Part shown: positions 10,906 to 20,851 of the stretch, piece by piece | Position numbering within the stretch: the stretch's first letter is position 1 | Layout of the letters: each line of letters begins with the position of its first letter | NCBI GenBank assembly: GCA_907165135.1 | Contig: OU015569.1 | Location: 7,254,501 to 7,318,500, forward strand | Reading direction: 5' to 3' | DNA from: Oikopleura dioica | Lineage: Eukaryota > Chordata > Appendicularia > Copelata > Oikopleuridae | DNA: 64,000 nt | The notes under the pieces: model-generated | Seen by the model: the letters and a program-made list of their open reading frames with translations, nothing else | What the model was told of the DNA's origin: nothing | The model's database searches: none | Made by a program: the position numbers and the translations under genes

Positions 10906-12322
10906 TTAGACGACTTTGATAGGATCGCTGTCGAGTTCAGAAACAATGAATTGGATATCTCTCTTCTTCACCATATCATTTTCCTGAAATGCGTAGATTA
11001 GATTCTTATTATCCTTGAAAAACGAGCAATAAGATTTTACGAGTTTATTCACACTGATTAATCGTCTGTTTAGACAATGAGTGTTTTGTGCTTTTTCCTA
11101 CCATTATTTTCGTCTTGAATGACTCCAGAAAGCCTCGCTCCGTGTTAGAATGCTCCGCGAGAATAACCGATGTATTATTCTCCTGCGCATCTAATGCTTC
11201 GTGGTGGCCCATTTCTCCAGTAACCCACAAGTCTACTTTGCCAGCATGGCTCAAGACAGAGGCGCCAGAACCAGCGCAGACCGCAATCGTACTCACTAAC
11301 CCGTCAGGACCCTTAATTTTAAGATTAAGAAAAGACAGCTGTAACGAGAGCGATAGTCATATTTGATTAATATACGAACATTTTACCGTATCATTCGCTG
11401 TAACCAAACGCAAGTTCGGAAGCTTGAGATGTCTCTTGGTGAGATCAACCACCTCGGAAAGCTTCATCGGCTCCGTAAGAACACCTTTACGACCCATCCC
11501 TGTACCTTCAACAGGGATAGAACCCAAGCAAACAAGCTGGAAATTGTCGATCGAAGACAAGTACTTTTCGGAGAGTTTAGGAAGGTCGCGTTTAAATATC
11601 CGACCACTTAGCTCACCAGCGTCTGAGATTTTCGTCTTGTTGAAATTCTTTCGGAAAGCTTTTCTGTCGACAGAGTCTCTGGCTTGTCCTGAGATCTCGT
11701 ACATTTCTCGAGTATCGAAAGTTGGAGATATCGGTACATGTTTCGAATGTCCGAGAATGCCCTCTAAAAATTTTATTATTCGGTGACCAAAAGAACTATG
11801 CAATAACCGATAAGCCAAGCGTTGACACCTTCTGCCCATGCATCGTGTGCAGTGTGTGGCGAATAAATAGCGATGTTGTTCTTCAGACATTCAGTCACAA
11901 TTCTGTCTTTCCAATTGTCTTGTGAAATGCGCTTGAACTCACGAAAAAGCGGAGGATGATATGAAATGATTAAATTCGCTTTTCCAGGCTTTGAAAGTCA
12001 AACCTTTCTTATTTGATAATGTACTTTTCGTCAAAATGGACAATTAAAAGATGTAAGATTACTGATTCAATAAAGCTGATTATACAGTTGTACACTTATG
12101 ATAAAAATTGATGATCGTACTACGATCATCGTAGAAAAATAAAAGCCTCCCTTTGAAGTCGACGGCCTCTTTCATAACCCGGGAAGTGAGATCGTTAGTC
12201 AACAGCACTCGCTCAACAAAACAATCCGCCGGTTCAAGAAGGAGTCCAACATTGTCCCACTTGGCAGCGTGCCTTGTAGGAGCTAGTTTCTCAAGAACAT
12301 CACAGAAGGCACGCAGTTTCAT
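10906..12322 (-). CDS. NIF3L1: NIF3-like protein 1
   Basis: Exons run from 12322 to the stop at 10906. Motifs in order: KWDNVGLLLEP and LLTNDLTSRVM in exon 1, LIISYHPPLFREFKR, YSPHTAHDA, then CAGSGASVLSHAGKVD, GEMGHHEALDA and EHSNTERGF, ending in DSDPIKVV. These are the conserved blocks of the NIF3 family, whose His and Glu residues bind a dimetal centre. The human protein is linked to transcriptional co-regulation and mitochondria, but the biochemical role is poorly known. Exon 1 probably ends at GAGGCC|GTCGAC. Phases of the other joins agree. Confidence 0.9.
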
Positions 12323-12503
12323 TTTATTCTGAATTCAGTTCGACTGAAACTCAAGTTGTTTATTCGTGAGTGAGATTGTTGACAAGCAATTTTACATGTT
12401 TGGAAGCTGGATTGAGTGTCCATCCAAAGAAGACAGGCAGTTATTGGAATGCTTGTGAGATATGATTGAAATCGTGTGAAAGTTTCTCTTTCAGTTATCT
12501 TCT

Positions 12504-13011
12504 TTATTGAGCGTAAACGACGCCGGCCCACTTGTCCATCATAAGTGCAGTTTGGGCTCTAAGCTTCTGAAGACAAAGTTAACCTTAGTTAGAAAAATTG
12601 CAGCAAACCAGGGTTTCATCGTTGGCATCGTCAAGCTCTGAGACCTCTCTGACTTCGATTTGATTGTCGCTTCTCACAAAGCCTTCTGCGACAACGTAGT
12701 TTTCTTCCTAAAACTTGCGTTACAAGTTATAAAATTGATTGAAACGCACCATGAGAAATGCAAAGAACTCCTCGTCGTCGGCAGTGAGTACGACATCGCC
12801 GGAACCATCCCAGATGGTGATCGATGTCTCGCTATTTCGTGCTTTCATTTTGCCCATGATTGTCACAGCGCTGCCGTTATACTAGAAAATGTGAAATGAT
12901 TTCATTCTGAAGTGATGATTAAATTAGACAAACGCTGGATAGGTTTCCGAGGCAGACGAATTTTCGGATTTCTTCTTTGTGATCAGCGACTTCGAACTCG
13001 ACGTTTGACAT
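12504..13011 (-). CDS. Small OB-fold protein, RPA3-like
   Basis: Four exons with GT-AG introns and agreeing phase-0 joins give about 122 residues, close to RPA3 (121). The core AVTIMGKMKARNSETSITIW, then DGSGDVVL, EENYVVAEGFV and IEVREVSEL, reads as a five-strand OB barrel. The end is helical (ALMMDKWAGVVYAQ). RPA3 is the smallest subunit of the single-strand DNA-binding complex RPA. TEN1 has a similar size and fold and is the main alternative. The call rests on pattern and length, so it is moderate. Confidence 0.5.
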
Positions 13012-13370
13012 TATCTGTCTAAAAACTCACAGCTTTAGTTTTATCCTCCACTTATACATGTAGATACGTTGTTGATCAATTATCAATGAGAGTTCGAATA
13101 AGGAATCGATCAATTTGTAAGCATCAAGCCGTAAGCTAGTTATAATTTATAGCTGTCAGATGAGCAACAAGAAAACAATCATGGTAGAAAACGACTGACA
13201 AGAGAGAAGAATGGCAATTGAAAGTCGATTTTTGGACTAGATTAATTCACGAATACGGATAAGAGGTAGATATCTGCGCTTTTGAATATATTCAATCGAA
13301 ACATGCCAGAAGGGATCGCCTTCTTAATCAAAGGAAGCTGTCCTTGCATATTTATTTAATTTGGAGAAAT

Positions 13371-13897
13371 ATGTCTCTTAGGCGTACGAGCTCTCATGTG
13401 AAAAACACTCTCGAAAAAGAGGGAAGTCTCCAGTTTGCGAATATGCTCGTTGGACAGAACAGCCAAAAGAGAGGAATGAACCCCTGGGTAGAGTTGCTCA
13501 ATTTTGAATTTAGAAGATTTCATTCGGAAGTGTGAGCGAACTCGAATCAAGATTTTCTTCCCGACCCTATGCCTTGCGTACGCTATGTGCGCCAGTTTGG
13601 CTTTTTTGGGCATAAAAATCACGGATCAAGTCCACTTCAGATACCAACAAGAAGCAAAGGATCAAAAAATTACACTAAGCTCATTATTAAACCTTGAATG
13701 ATCACGGATAAGTCTTCAAAGAGTACAGAGAAACCTATAACATGTATTTACGGAAGTCGCAAAAGAACAGTAGCACGGACCTAAACCTCAATCAGAAAAC
13801 TCCCACGCTAAGCGACACTCTTTCGAAGTACAATTTAAAAGAGTTGCTCGCCGAGTCGATACGGGAGGAAGGTTGCAAAGAAGATATTATTCAGTGA
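13371..13897 (+). CDS. Possible small single-pass membrane protein, model incomplete
   Basis: Exon 1 starts at 13371 (MSLRRTSSHV) and can splice with a 42-43 nt intron to an exon carrying one hydrophobic helix (core TLCLAYAMCASLAFLGI). A last open stretch ends at 13897 with a charged helix (SKYNLKELLAESIREEG). The join between the last two exons has no GT donor of the right phase. Either a non-standard intron or a frame error lies near 13630-13710. No family is recognised. Confidence 0.35.
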
Positions 13898-14000
13898 GGA
13901 GTACTCGACAAGGACTAAGATAAGTCTGACGCTTCATACTCAACGCATGTCTAACTCTCAATTAGACTTTTTAACTTCTTGCATATACCAACTGCCACAC

Positions 14001-14700
14001 TTAATTGATCAACCATATTTCTTTGTATAAATGATTGTGAGAACTACGGCAAGCATCTACTACAGTGGGCCACAAACGCCACTGTATGTAGTTTTTCCAA
14101 CGATGGAATAAAAAAAAACAGTTCATAAAAGTGAACAAAATAGTGACTCTCTTCAAAAATAATCGGTTTTGCATCCTGTAACCCACAAAAACTCCATTAT
14201 CAAGAGGAATGTGTGCGCAATACCGCATTTTCTATTGCCAATGCCGTATTGACAATACGATATCGCCAAAGACCCATTAACAGGGGTAAATCTGAGTGCT
14301 TAAGACCCCTGATTAAAGATCTAAGATAGAACGAGCTTCCGTAATGTCACATTATTAATGTGCAATGTTTAAATATTTTAAGTAATAGTTCTATAAAATC
14401 TTTTAAAAGGCGGACGCAAATTCAGAAAAAAAGAGTCTTTTTCGTCCGGGACTCCCGGATCCACCTTTAATACCGAAATGAATCTACCGTGCTTAATTTG
14501 CTCATGAGCTTCTTTTATCAAACTGTCAATAAGTTGGAGAGTCTGAATGGCAGCTTCTGACACTCTGGGGAAGTAATGATGTGACAGCTCAAGATTGTCC
14601 TTGCTCCAATTAAATGAGTTTAGCCGTCTACTACTCGAGGAATCAAGAAATTCTTCTGCAAAAGTGAAGATCTACCCTTCTTATAAGTTTGGTCTTCTTA
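14001..14700 (-). CDS. Hypothetical gene, only the C-terminal exon supported
   Basis: An open stretch from about 14660 to the stop at 14378 on the minus strand encodes roughly 95 residues, with a helix (AIQTLQLIDSLIKEAHEQIK) and the ending NLRPPFKRFYRTIT. It is preceded by an AG acceptor (CACTTTTGCAG). The N-terminal exons were not found. A second open frame at 14228-14001 has no supporting signals. Confidence 0.25.
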
Positions 14701-15032
14701 TCTAGGATACATCTACTTATAATATCACTCTTATATAGCCAGGAAGATCCCTGCAAGTACTGACAGGTTCGGAGTTATTGAAACGTCAAGTTGGGGAAAT
14801 CGAAGGTAGTGGATTGTTGAGATAACAAGATGAGTTGTGGTCTATTGAGGTCAAGTTAATTCGATTAATAATACAAGATCAAAATAAAATGAGTCGGGAC
14901 TGGGCGAGGACTTCGCGTTTGTTAGGCGCGCGAGGGTTTAACTTGATATCGTTAGTTTAAATAATTTACCACGATTAAAGTAAAAGCGGGACTGCAATAC
15001 TCTACCCGCCTTAAACGCTAGTAACCAGCAAA

Positions 15033-15251
15033 ATGATCATCGAAATGATTTATTCGATCTTAACCTTCCAATTTTCGTTTCCGGTAAGAAAAATAAATAT
15101 CAGAAGAAATAAGAGACTATTTTAAAAATAAACTCAGGCCATGTGTGCGGGGATGTTTCTGGTTCCAGACTCCGTTTTCTTGGGGATTAGAGACGGAGAT
15201 TACAACTTTTACGACTACAACAACGAATACATACCTCTAGGTCTTGGCTGA
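15033..15251 (+). CDS. Small secreted peptide precursor, 54 aa
   Basis: Exon 15033-15083, a 54 nt GTAAGA...CAG intron and exon 15138-15251 join in phase 0. The N-terminus is hydrophobic and signal-like (MIIEMIYSILTFQFSFPA). The rest is short, Tyr/Asn/Asp-rich (DYNFYDYNNEYIPLGLG) and ends right before TGA. There is no dibasic site. It could be a small secreted or matrix peptide. The model rests on splice signals and signal peptide only. Confidence 0.4.
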
Positions 15252-15934
15252 TTATATAACAAAAGACTAAATGAAACATAACTTGAGCAAACGAGTGATT
15301 TAGCATCTCAATCCAGAATAAAATATTCAGCTAAGAAAATGGAGTATCATCATGATTTACATGATTCCAGCATTGAGACCCGAGCAACGAGCATTAACAA
15401 ACGCGTGCATGAGAAAAATAAGTGAACGTCAATTTTGTACTATCCAGTCCTTCCTGAAATGAATAATAAATATTGAACAGTATTTTACAATCGAAGTCTA
15501 TATCACTCCAAAATGTGGTAAAGACAAAGTGTTACTACCGAGTGTTCTTGTTGCTGGATTAGCTTTTTTAGAAAGACATTCAACACAAAAAAACGGGGAA
15601 TTATATATTCTTTTGATGAAACGAATGCTGAACGTAAGAGTCTAGCAAAGTAAATTTGAATTGAATAAGCGAGAGAGAAAAATAATGAGATTTTCAGTTC
15701 TCATTAGCATAAATGTACTTCAAATCGAGTCAATTAGTAATTTCAACTGTGTTAGGAGCGATTCTCAATTGTTGATTTTATGAAACGAGCTCTAGAAAAT
15801 GATTTAAGTGAGTTTGAGTATCGCGGGAAACTGATTTTGCGAAAGAGAATGCGAGGAGGGACGTCGAAATTCGATGGCGCGTTCTTATCGCGAATATGAA
15901 ATGTATCAAGAGCGAATAAATCGATATTTCTTGG
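15252..15934. other. No firm gene
   Basis: This is AT-rich sequence. A short signal-like open stretch starts at 15684 (MRFSVLISINVLQ) but I could not connect it to a downstream exon with confidence. Confidence 0.3.
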
Positions 15935-16218
15935 ATGGAATATTTACTCGCAACAGATTGCACGGTCAACTGCAACGAGCAATGTTCCGATGTCGAGCCT
16001 ACGTCTCTTGTCATCAGTTCAACTACAGCCAGTGAGAAGACATCTACAGAGAGCTCGAATTTTCAAGAAAGCGACTTTTATGATTTTTTCCGGGAAATGT
16101 AAATCAACTGTCCAATATTTCTAACTTTATTTTTAGCGAAACAATAGAAACGCATGAAAAAATAAGGAAATATCTCAACAAAGAAAACGTCATTAATAAA
16201 AACTCTATCCGTAAATAA
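15935..16218 (+). CDS. Small Ser/Thr-rich protein, 81 aa, two exons
   Basis: Exon 15935-16098 and exon 16137-16218 flank a 38 nt GTAAAT...TTTAG intron; the phases agree. The N-terminal part carries three Cys (DCTVNCNEQC), then a Ser/Thr/Glu-rich stretch, then a charged helix (HEKIRKYLNKENVINK). Two other frames are open over the first exon, so the reading is uncertain. No family is recognised. Confidence 0.35.
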
Positions 16219-16453
16219 ATCAGCCAAATCTGTAAAATGATGCGAAATGTTATTATTTTCTTGTTCCAGTGGTCCAGTCCTTACGCAGAAATTTTGAATT
16301 CACGCATGAAGAACAACATCTTTTTGCAGTGGAAAAGTTTATTTTTTTCAGTGGTTAAATGAGTTATTTTGTTTCATTCAAAAAAGTGGTTTTCGTACAT
16401 TTCAGGAGAAAAATACAGCTTATTATAATTTCAGTCTTACGACTAATACTTGA

Positions 16454-18314
16454 TCATCTGCCAGAGTCGTTCTTCGAGAGTCTGAGGGACCCAATCATTG
16501 GGTCCCAATTCTCTTTCTCTTGTTCGACCTCTGCGTCGATGTTCTCTACTTTCCAGTCGCAATCGTTCCTCGTCGTTTGGAGCGACTGCGTTCGGCTCTT
16601 CATTTCGCGCTGAACCGCGCTTTTGCTCAGTTGATCCGCGATTTTCTTTGCGGCGTTATTCTATTCTCCCTCGCGGAGAGTTCTCATTTGATCATTCTAT
16701 TGAACGAGTTTTTGTCAATTTAATCAAAAATAATTATGTTCGTGTTTTTCAGACTTTGGTGGAAATGTATTCCGCAGTATCAAGGCAGTTTTCGTGGATT
16801 CGATTTGCTCTTTCCAGGGATTCTTCGACTACGGCTTTTATTTCTTGCGGGGAGAGCGATTTGTCTTTATCCTTAAAGCGTCGTTAGTATTTTATTTTTC
16901 TCAAAATTCAAACCCTTAAAATAGCGTCCAAAGACGTCGCATTAATATCTGGGTGTTCGAGACTTTCGTTCAAGGACATAACACTCTTCTTTAGTTGAAA
17001 GTACTTTTCTAAAAACTGATCTCGGTTTGATCCTTCATCTAGCAGGACTTCTATTTTAGCATATTCCTCTTCTATCATTGGAATCAGGGCGTTGATCTTT
17101 TCCTTCGTTGCGAGCAACTTATCCATTGTCGCATTCGTTTCTTCAAAACAAGCTTGATCCCTTATAAGTTATAACAAGTCACTTTCAGAAGCATCCGCAT
17201 TATATACCGTCTATAAATTTGTTCGCCTTGAAGTTGGAGGTCAGCAAGACGCTGTCTTAGAGTATTCTCCCGGACAAACTCTTGTTCTATGTAGTTCATC
17301 ACTCGCAGCTTCATATCTATCACGCGTTCTGTGATCGCTTTATGATAGACCATGTTGTACACTGGTTTCTGAAGATAGAGACTGTTAGATAGATCCCAAT
17401 AGCCGCCAGCTTACCGAATGATGCTCGATATTTAGATGATGAAGAGTCTTGCAATATAATTTGAAGTTTTGGTTCCTTAATCGTTCCAAAACGTACTGTC
17501 TTTGTTTGCTAAAATTGATATGAGCCCCAGTCTCTTGGAGTGAATTCGGAAAGGCTTACTAGAGAAGAACCGTGTGTCGGAAAATGCCCCGCGAAGGCAT
17601 GTGTCTTCTGTAGAACAACTCGTCTTGGTGGAAACGAATGTCAATCGTCAATGCAGCGACCCGCACAGCGTCGTTGAAAATGTCCCCTTCGTGCTGCATA
17701 AGTGGCATTGCCATAATCTTCAGAAGCGTCTTTTTCGTGTTCTTTTGGTAGCCCACTATTGAGAATAGATCAATTTGCGCCATATCAAAAACCTGTTTAC
17801 CTGAACATAGTTTTTTCACAGACTTGGCTTGGAATTTTTCTTCTTTCGTGAAGAATGTGTTTTCTTGGAGCCACTTTTCTAGCATTTCGCGATACCACGG
17901 GCAGATCGTTTCCGATTCGTGCGCCCAGCGCTCCTGGTTGTCCACAATTCTACCCGGCAAAGGCTTCCAATTAGGCAAAACGGGAACAGCTAAACAATAA
18001 GATTTGGGTTTCTGTTCGGACTTTGTTTGAGTACCGTTGTATCTCCAGACGCCTTCTTCATCGTCGAATTTGGGCCAAAGTGAGTTTTTTGAGGCTCTTT
18101 TCTGCTCCACTCGCGCTTCAAAAAGGGCGTTTTCGTCGCCTTGGCGAATAAAATCTTCTTGTTCTGGAGTCGTGTTGCGAACATTTCGTTCCTCAGCGTA
18201 TTTTTCACGATCTTCATGTTGAATCTGCGCCTGATAAACGTACTGCCAAGGCTGGAATCGCTTCGTACGAGTTACAGTCATAATAAGCTGCCGTTTCGAT
18301 AACGAGCCCAACAT
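16454..18314 (-). CDS. Coiled-coil protein, function unknown
   Basis: Seven or more exons join in phase with mostly 45-50 nt GT-AG introns and one of about 120 nt: the first ends at TGTTCAG, then KNTKKTLLKIMAMPL, QRQYVLERLRNQNFKLY, YNMVYHKAITERVIDMKLRV, a Leu/Glu-rich exon and the end KVENIDAEVEQEKENWDP. The N-terminal third has Trp-rich globular stretches (RFQPWQYVYQAQ, LPNWKPLPGRI). The C-terminal half is heptad-like coiled coil. A ciliary or cytoskeletal protein is possible, but no diagnostic motif was found. Confidence 0.6.
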
Positions 18315-18562
18315 TCTATACTTTTTTTTATATAATTCACAGTTTCTTAAGTTTTCAGAAATTGATAACTGATCACTCGGATTCCTCTTCGATCATCGTT
18401 TGCGATAAAATGATAAAAAGTCTTTCTTCGTGAGTCAGTGATTTTGCGCTGTCATTCTTCGTAGTAAAGGAGCGGCCAATCAGGTTGACTTCCCATTCGC
18501 GCCACCCTGGCCACGTCAACGCTTGCTAGAATTTTTATTTTTTTCGTCCACGAAACTATAGA

Positions 18563-19811
18563 ATGGCACTGCAAAGAGACTGGCACTCCAAACCCGAAGC
18601 GAAGATTTTTTTCAATGGTAGGTCAAAGATTTTAATTCATCAAATATCGTCTAATAACTCTTTGAAAGTGAGACTGTTAACAATTAATAGGCATTCGAAC
18701 TGCAAAGCAAATTAAAAAATATTCAATACCAGAATAACCTTCAAAGTGTCAGAAGTTAAAAATTATAAGCGCTTCATGCGGGACCATTGCGAAGATCCTT
18801 TGGGCTCCTTGATCGCCCGATACTTCCCAAATCGCCTTCAGGAAAACAAGTTTCCATTCAGACTTATAAAATCTGGGTCACATCAGGTACGAGCATAAAT
18901 TAATGGCGAGTTTCACAGATCTTCAGGGCCGATGGCGACAGGGAAGTCTTCGATGATTCTGAAACTGGCAGGACAGTTTATTCACCACGAGAAAGTTTAT
19001 CCGACGCCCGGAGTGGAAGTGACGGTAGTCTACTGGCCGATGAAGAATGTGATGAGCGAAGACGTTTTGCTGTTTAGAATTGAGTTCTGGGAAGCTGGTT
19101 CCATCGCCGTCGCAAGATATGGATACATAGAAGAAATGATTCACGACGAAACATCCCCAGCGGACGCAATAAGTGAGCTTTTCATCTTTATTAAGAACAT
19201 TCTATATGTATCAAATAGCTCCTGGTCATGTCTGGTTGCCTTTTTTGCCCCGTAATCGAAAATTTATTCAATTTTTTTCTTACTCGATCTTGTATCATTA
19301 GCTGCCAGTTATTTCGATAGATTATTATCCTTATATAGAATTTCCATGAATTGATTACCATGAAGAATCTCCCTTGACCGATTCGGTTAGGATAAACTCA
19401 TTGAAGACACTTCAAAAGATAACAACATTTAGTCCTTACCTACTCATGCGTGGATAGATCTTCCTTTGACGAGCTGCCTGAGATACTCGAAATGATCAAA
19501 ATGAAGATTAACTCGGAGCCCCTTTTGATTTGTATGGCCACACACGCGGATCGCTACTTGTCAGCAGAGGTACTACCTGTTCACTTGACCGTTTTTAATC
19601 TTGAAAGGTGCCGGAATCCGACGCGCGTAAATTCACTTCTTCTCGGGAACTGACCCTAATGCGTTCGAAAAACGTGAACGTTGGTGAGCGGCCAGACGAA
19701 ACGATCGACGCTTGGTCGTCCATACAAGAAGTTGGGCCAATCATGAGTGCTCTCTGCGATTTACTTTACAAAAGAGATCTGCTCAAAGCTCAGGACGGGC
19801 TTAGTGTTTAA
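18563..19811 (+). CDS. CPLANE2: CPLANE2/RSG1, ciliogenesis small GTPase
   Basis: Exons 18563-18617, 18747-18875, 18927-19172, 19433-19569 and 19608-19811 give 256 residues; human RSG1 has 258. The P-loop reads SGPMATGKSS, followed by LKLAG and the family block GVEVTVVYWP, then LFRIEFWEAG and YSCVDRSSFDELPE. CPLANE2 works with the CPLANE complex in recruiting intraflagellar transport to basal bodies. The P-loop junction works only if intron 2 runs 18876-18926 with a GG...AG border; a GT-AG choice breaks the frame. SELENOK follows on the same strand after 167 nt. Confidence 0.85.
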
Positions 19812-19978
19812 GCATTAACGATTCAAGGGTATTTACTGTCTATTTATTACTGCCACGATGTTTATAATTAATGACATTCGTTTATTAACGCACATATTTT
19901 CTTTCTGTTCTGACTAAGCTTCTTTTTTATACAATTTCTTTATTTTTCTAACAGTGACTGAAACGATGACTTGTTTAG

Positions 19979-20345
19979 ATGGCAGGAAATCGCCTCTCTG
20001 GTGGGAGCACAAACAGCGGAGCGTTGACCGCTCCGATCGACAAACTGACTGGGATTTTCTGGGCTCTCGTCAATTTCGGTAAGACGCTCTCACTTGCCAA
20101 GTTATTTTCACCACTTCAGTTGTGATATTCTTCTCGACAATGTTGAACATGGACCCGCCTCGAAATGAATCGCAGAACAGATCTTGGGGCCGACGAGATG
20201 GTGATGACCGTCCCGGAGGAGGACGCCGAATGGGCGGCATCGACAGTTTTAGGTAACGTTCTAGAGCTTGAATCAAAACTAAAACTGTTTCAGACAAAGA
20301 GCAAGCGCGCCTAACATGGGCGTTGGAGGCGGATGAGGTCGGTAA
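19979..20345 (+). CDS. SELENOK: Selenoprotein K with in-frame UGA (Sec) codon
   Basis: Exons 19979-20078, 20120-20252 and 20294-20345 join in phase and give 94 residues if the TGA at 20334-20336 is read as selenocysteine. Human SELENOK is also 94 residues long. Around a membrane helix it has LTGIFWALVNF, then VVIFFSTMLN, a Gly/Arg/Asp-rich tail with GGRRMGGIDSFR, and the end GG-U-GR before TAA. That matches the GGUGR end of the family. SELENOK is an ER membrane protein that acts in ER-associated degradation and protein palmitoylation. A normal ORF finder would stop at the TGA and lose the last three residues. A SECIS element lies in the 3' UTR. Confidence 0.92.
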
Positions 20346-20370
20346 ATGGTAGGGTAGCGCCCTGCCATAT

Positions 20371-20481
20371 CTCTCCCGATCGAAAGCTCAACGCACGAGA
20401 ACTTTTCTCGGCGCACATGATGACGTTTTCTCACAAAACCTTCTTTGAAGGCGTGACTAAACCGAGAGTTGAGCTAGAGAG
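20371..20481 (+). promoter_or_regulatory. SECIS element of SELENOK
   Basis: The non-Watson-Crick core is ATGAC at 20420-20424 and TGAC at 20454-20457. An unpaired AAAA lies at 20435-20438, 10 nt after the first core strand. The upper helix is GTTTTC/GAAGGC. Lower helices are CTCGG (20407-20411) with CCGAG (20462-20466), AGCTCAAC (20385-20392) with GTTGAGCT (20468-20475), and CTCTC with GAGAG. It starts about 35 nt after the Sec codon, and its core lies about 85 nt away. Confidence 0.88.
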
Positions 20482-20851
20482 GGGGAACACCGTTTCATTT
20501 CGTCTGTAGACCCGTGTTCTGTTTATTCTTCAGAAAGCAAGCAAAACTCTGTTTCTCTCGAATCCAGTTGGAATTCAAACTGTACCCCAACTTAGTCTCA
20601 TACAACTGCAATATTAATTTATCGAATAAAGAAAGATAGCGCTTTAGTAAATCCTCTTACGTGGGTGTTTGTTCTTTGACGCGTTTCTCGTCTCCACTGA
20701 ATCAGTGTTCCTCGCGCTGATAAATAAAAGACTGAGAGTTAAATCGTCTTTTCAAAAAGCCCGCTCCTGCGGTGTCAGTGCAGGAAAGAAGTCTTTGATG
20801 CGCGAATGCATGATCCTTTGTTAAGAGATTGTCGAAATCGGAAGCTCAGAG
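20482..20851. other. SELENOK 3' UTR and upstream region of the next gene
   Basis: An AATAAA signal sits near 20624, after the SECIS. The rest holds no exon that I can support. Confidence 0.4.

Noticed and set aside
15778..16014. Minus-strand ORF of 78 codons
   Set aside because: It is antisense to a plus-strand exon that splices in phase, and it lacks a signal or domain.
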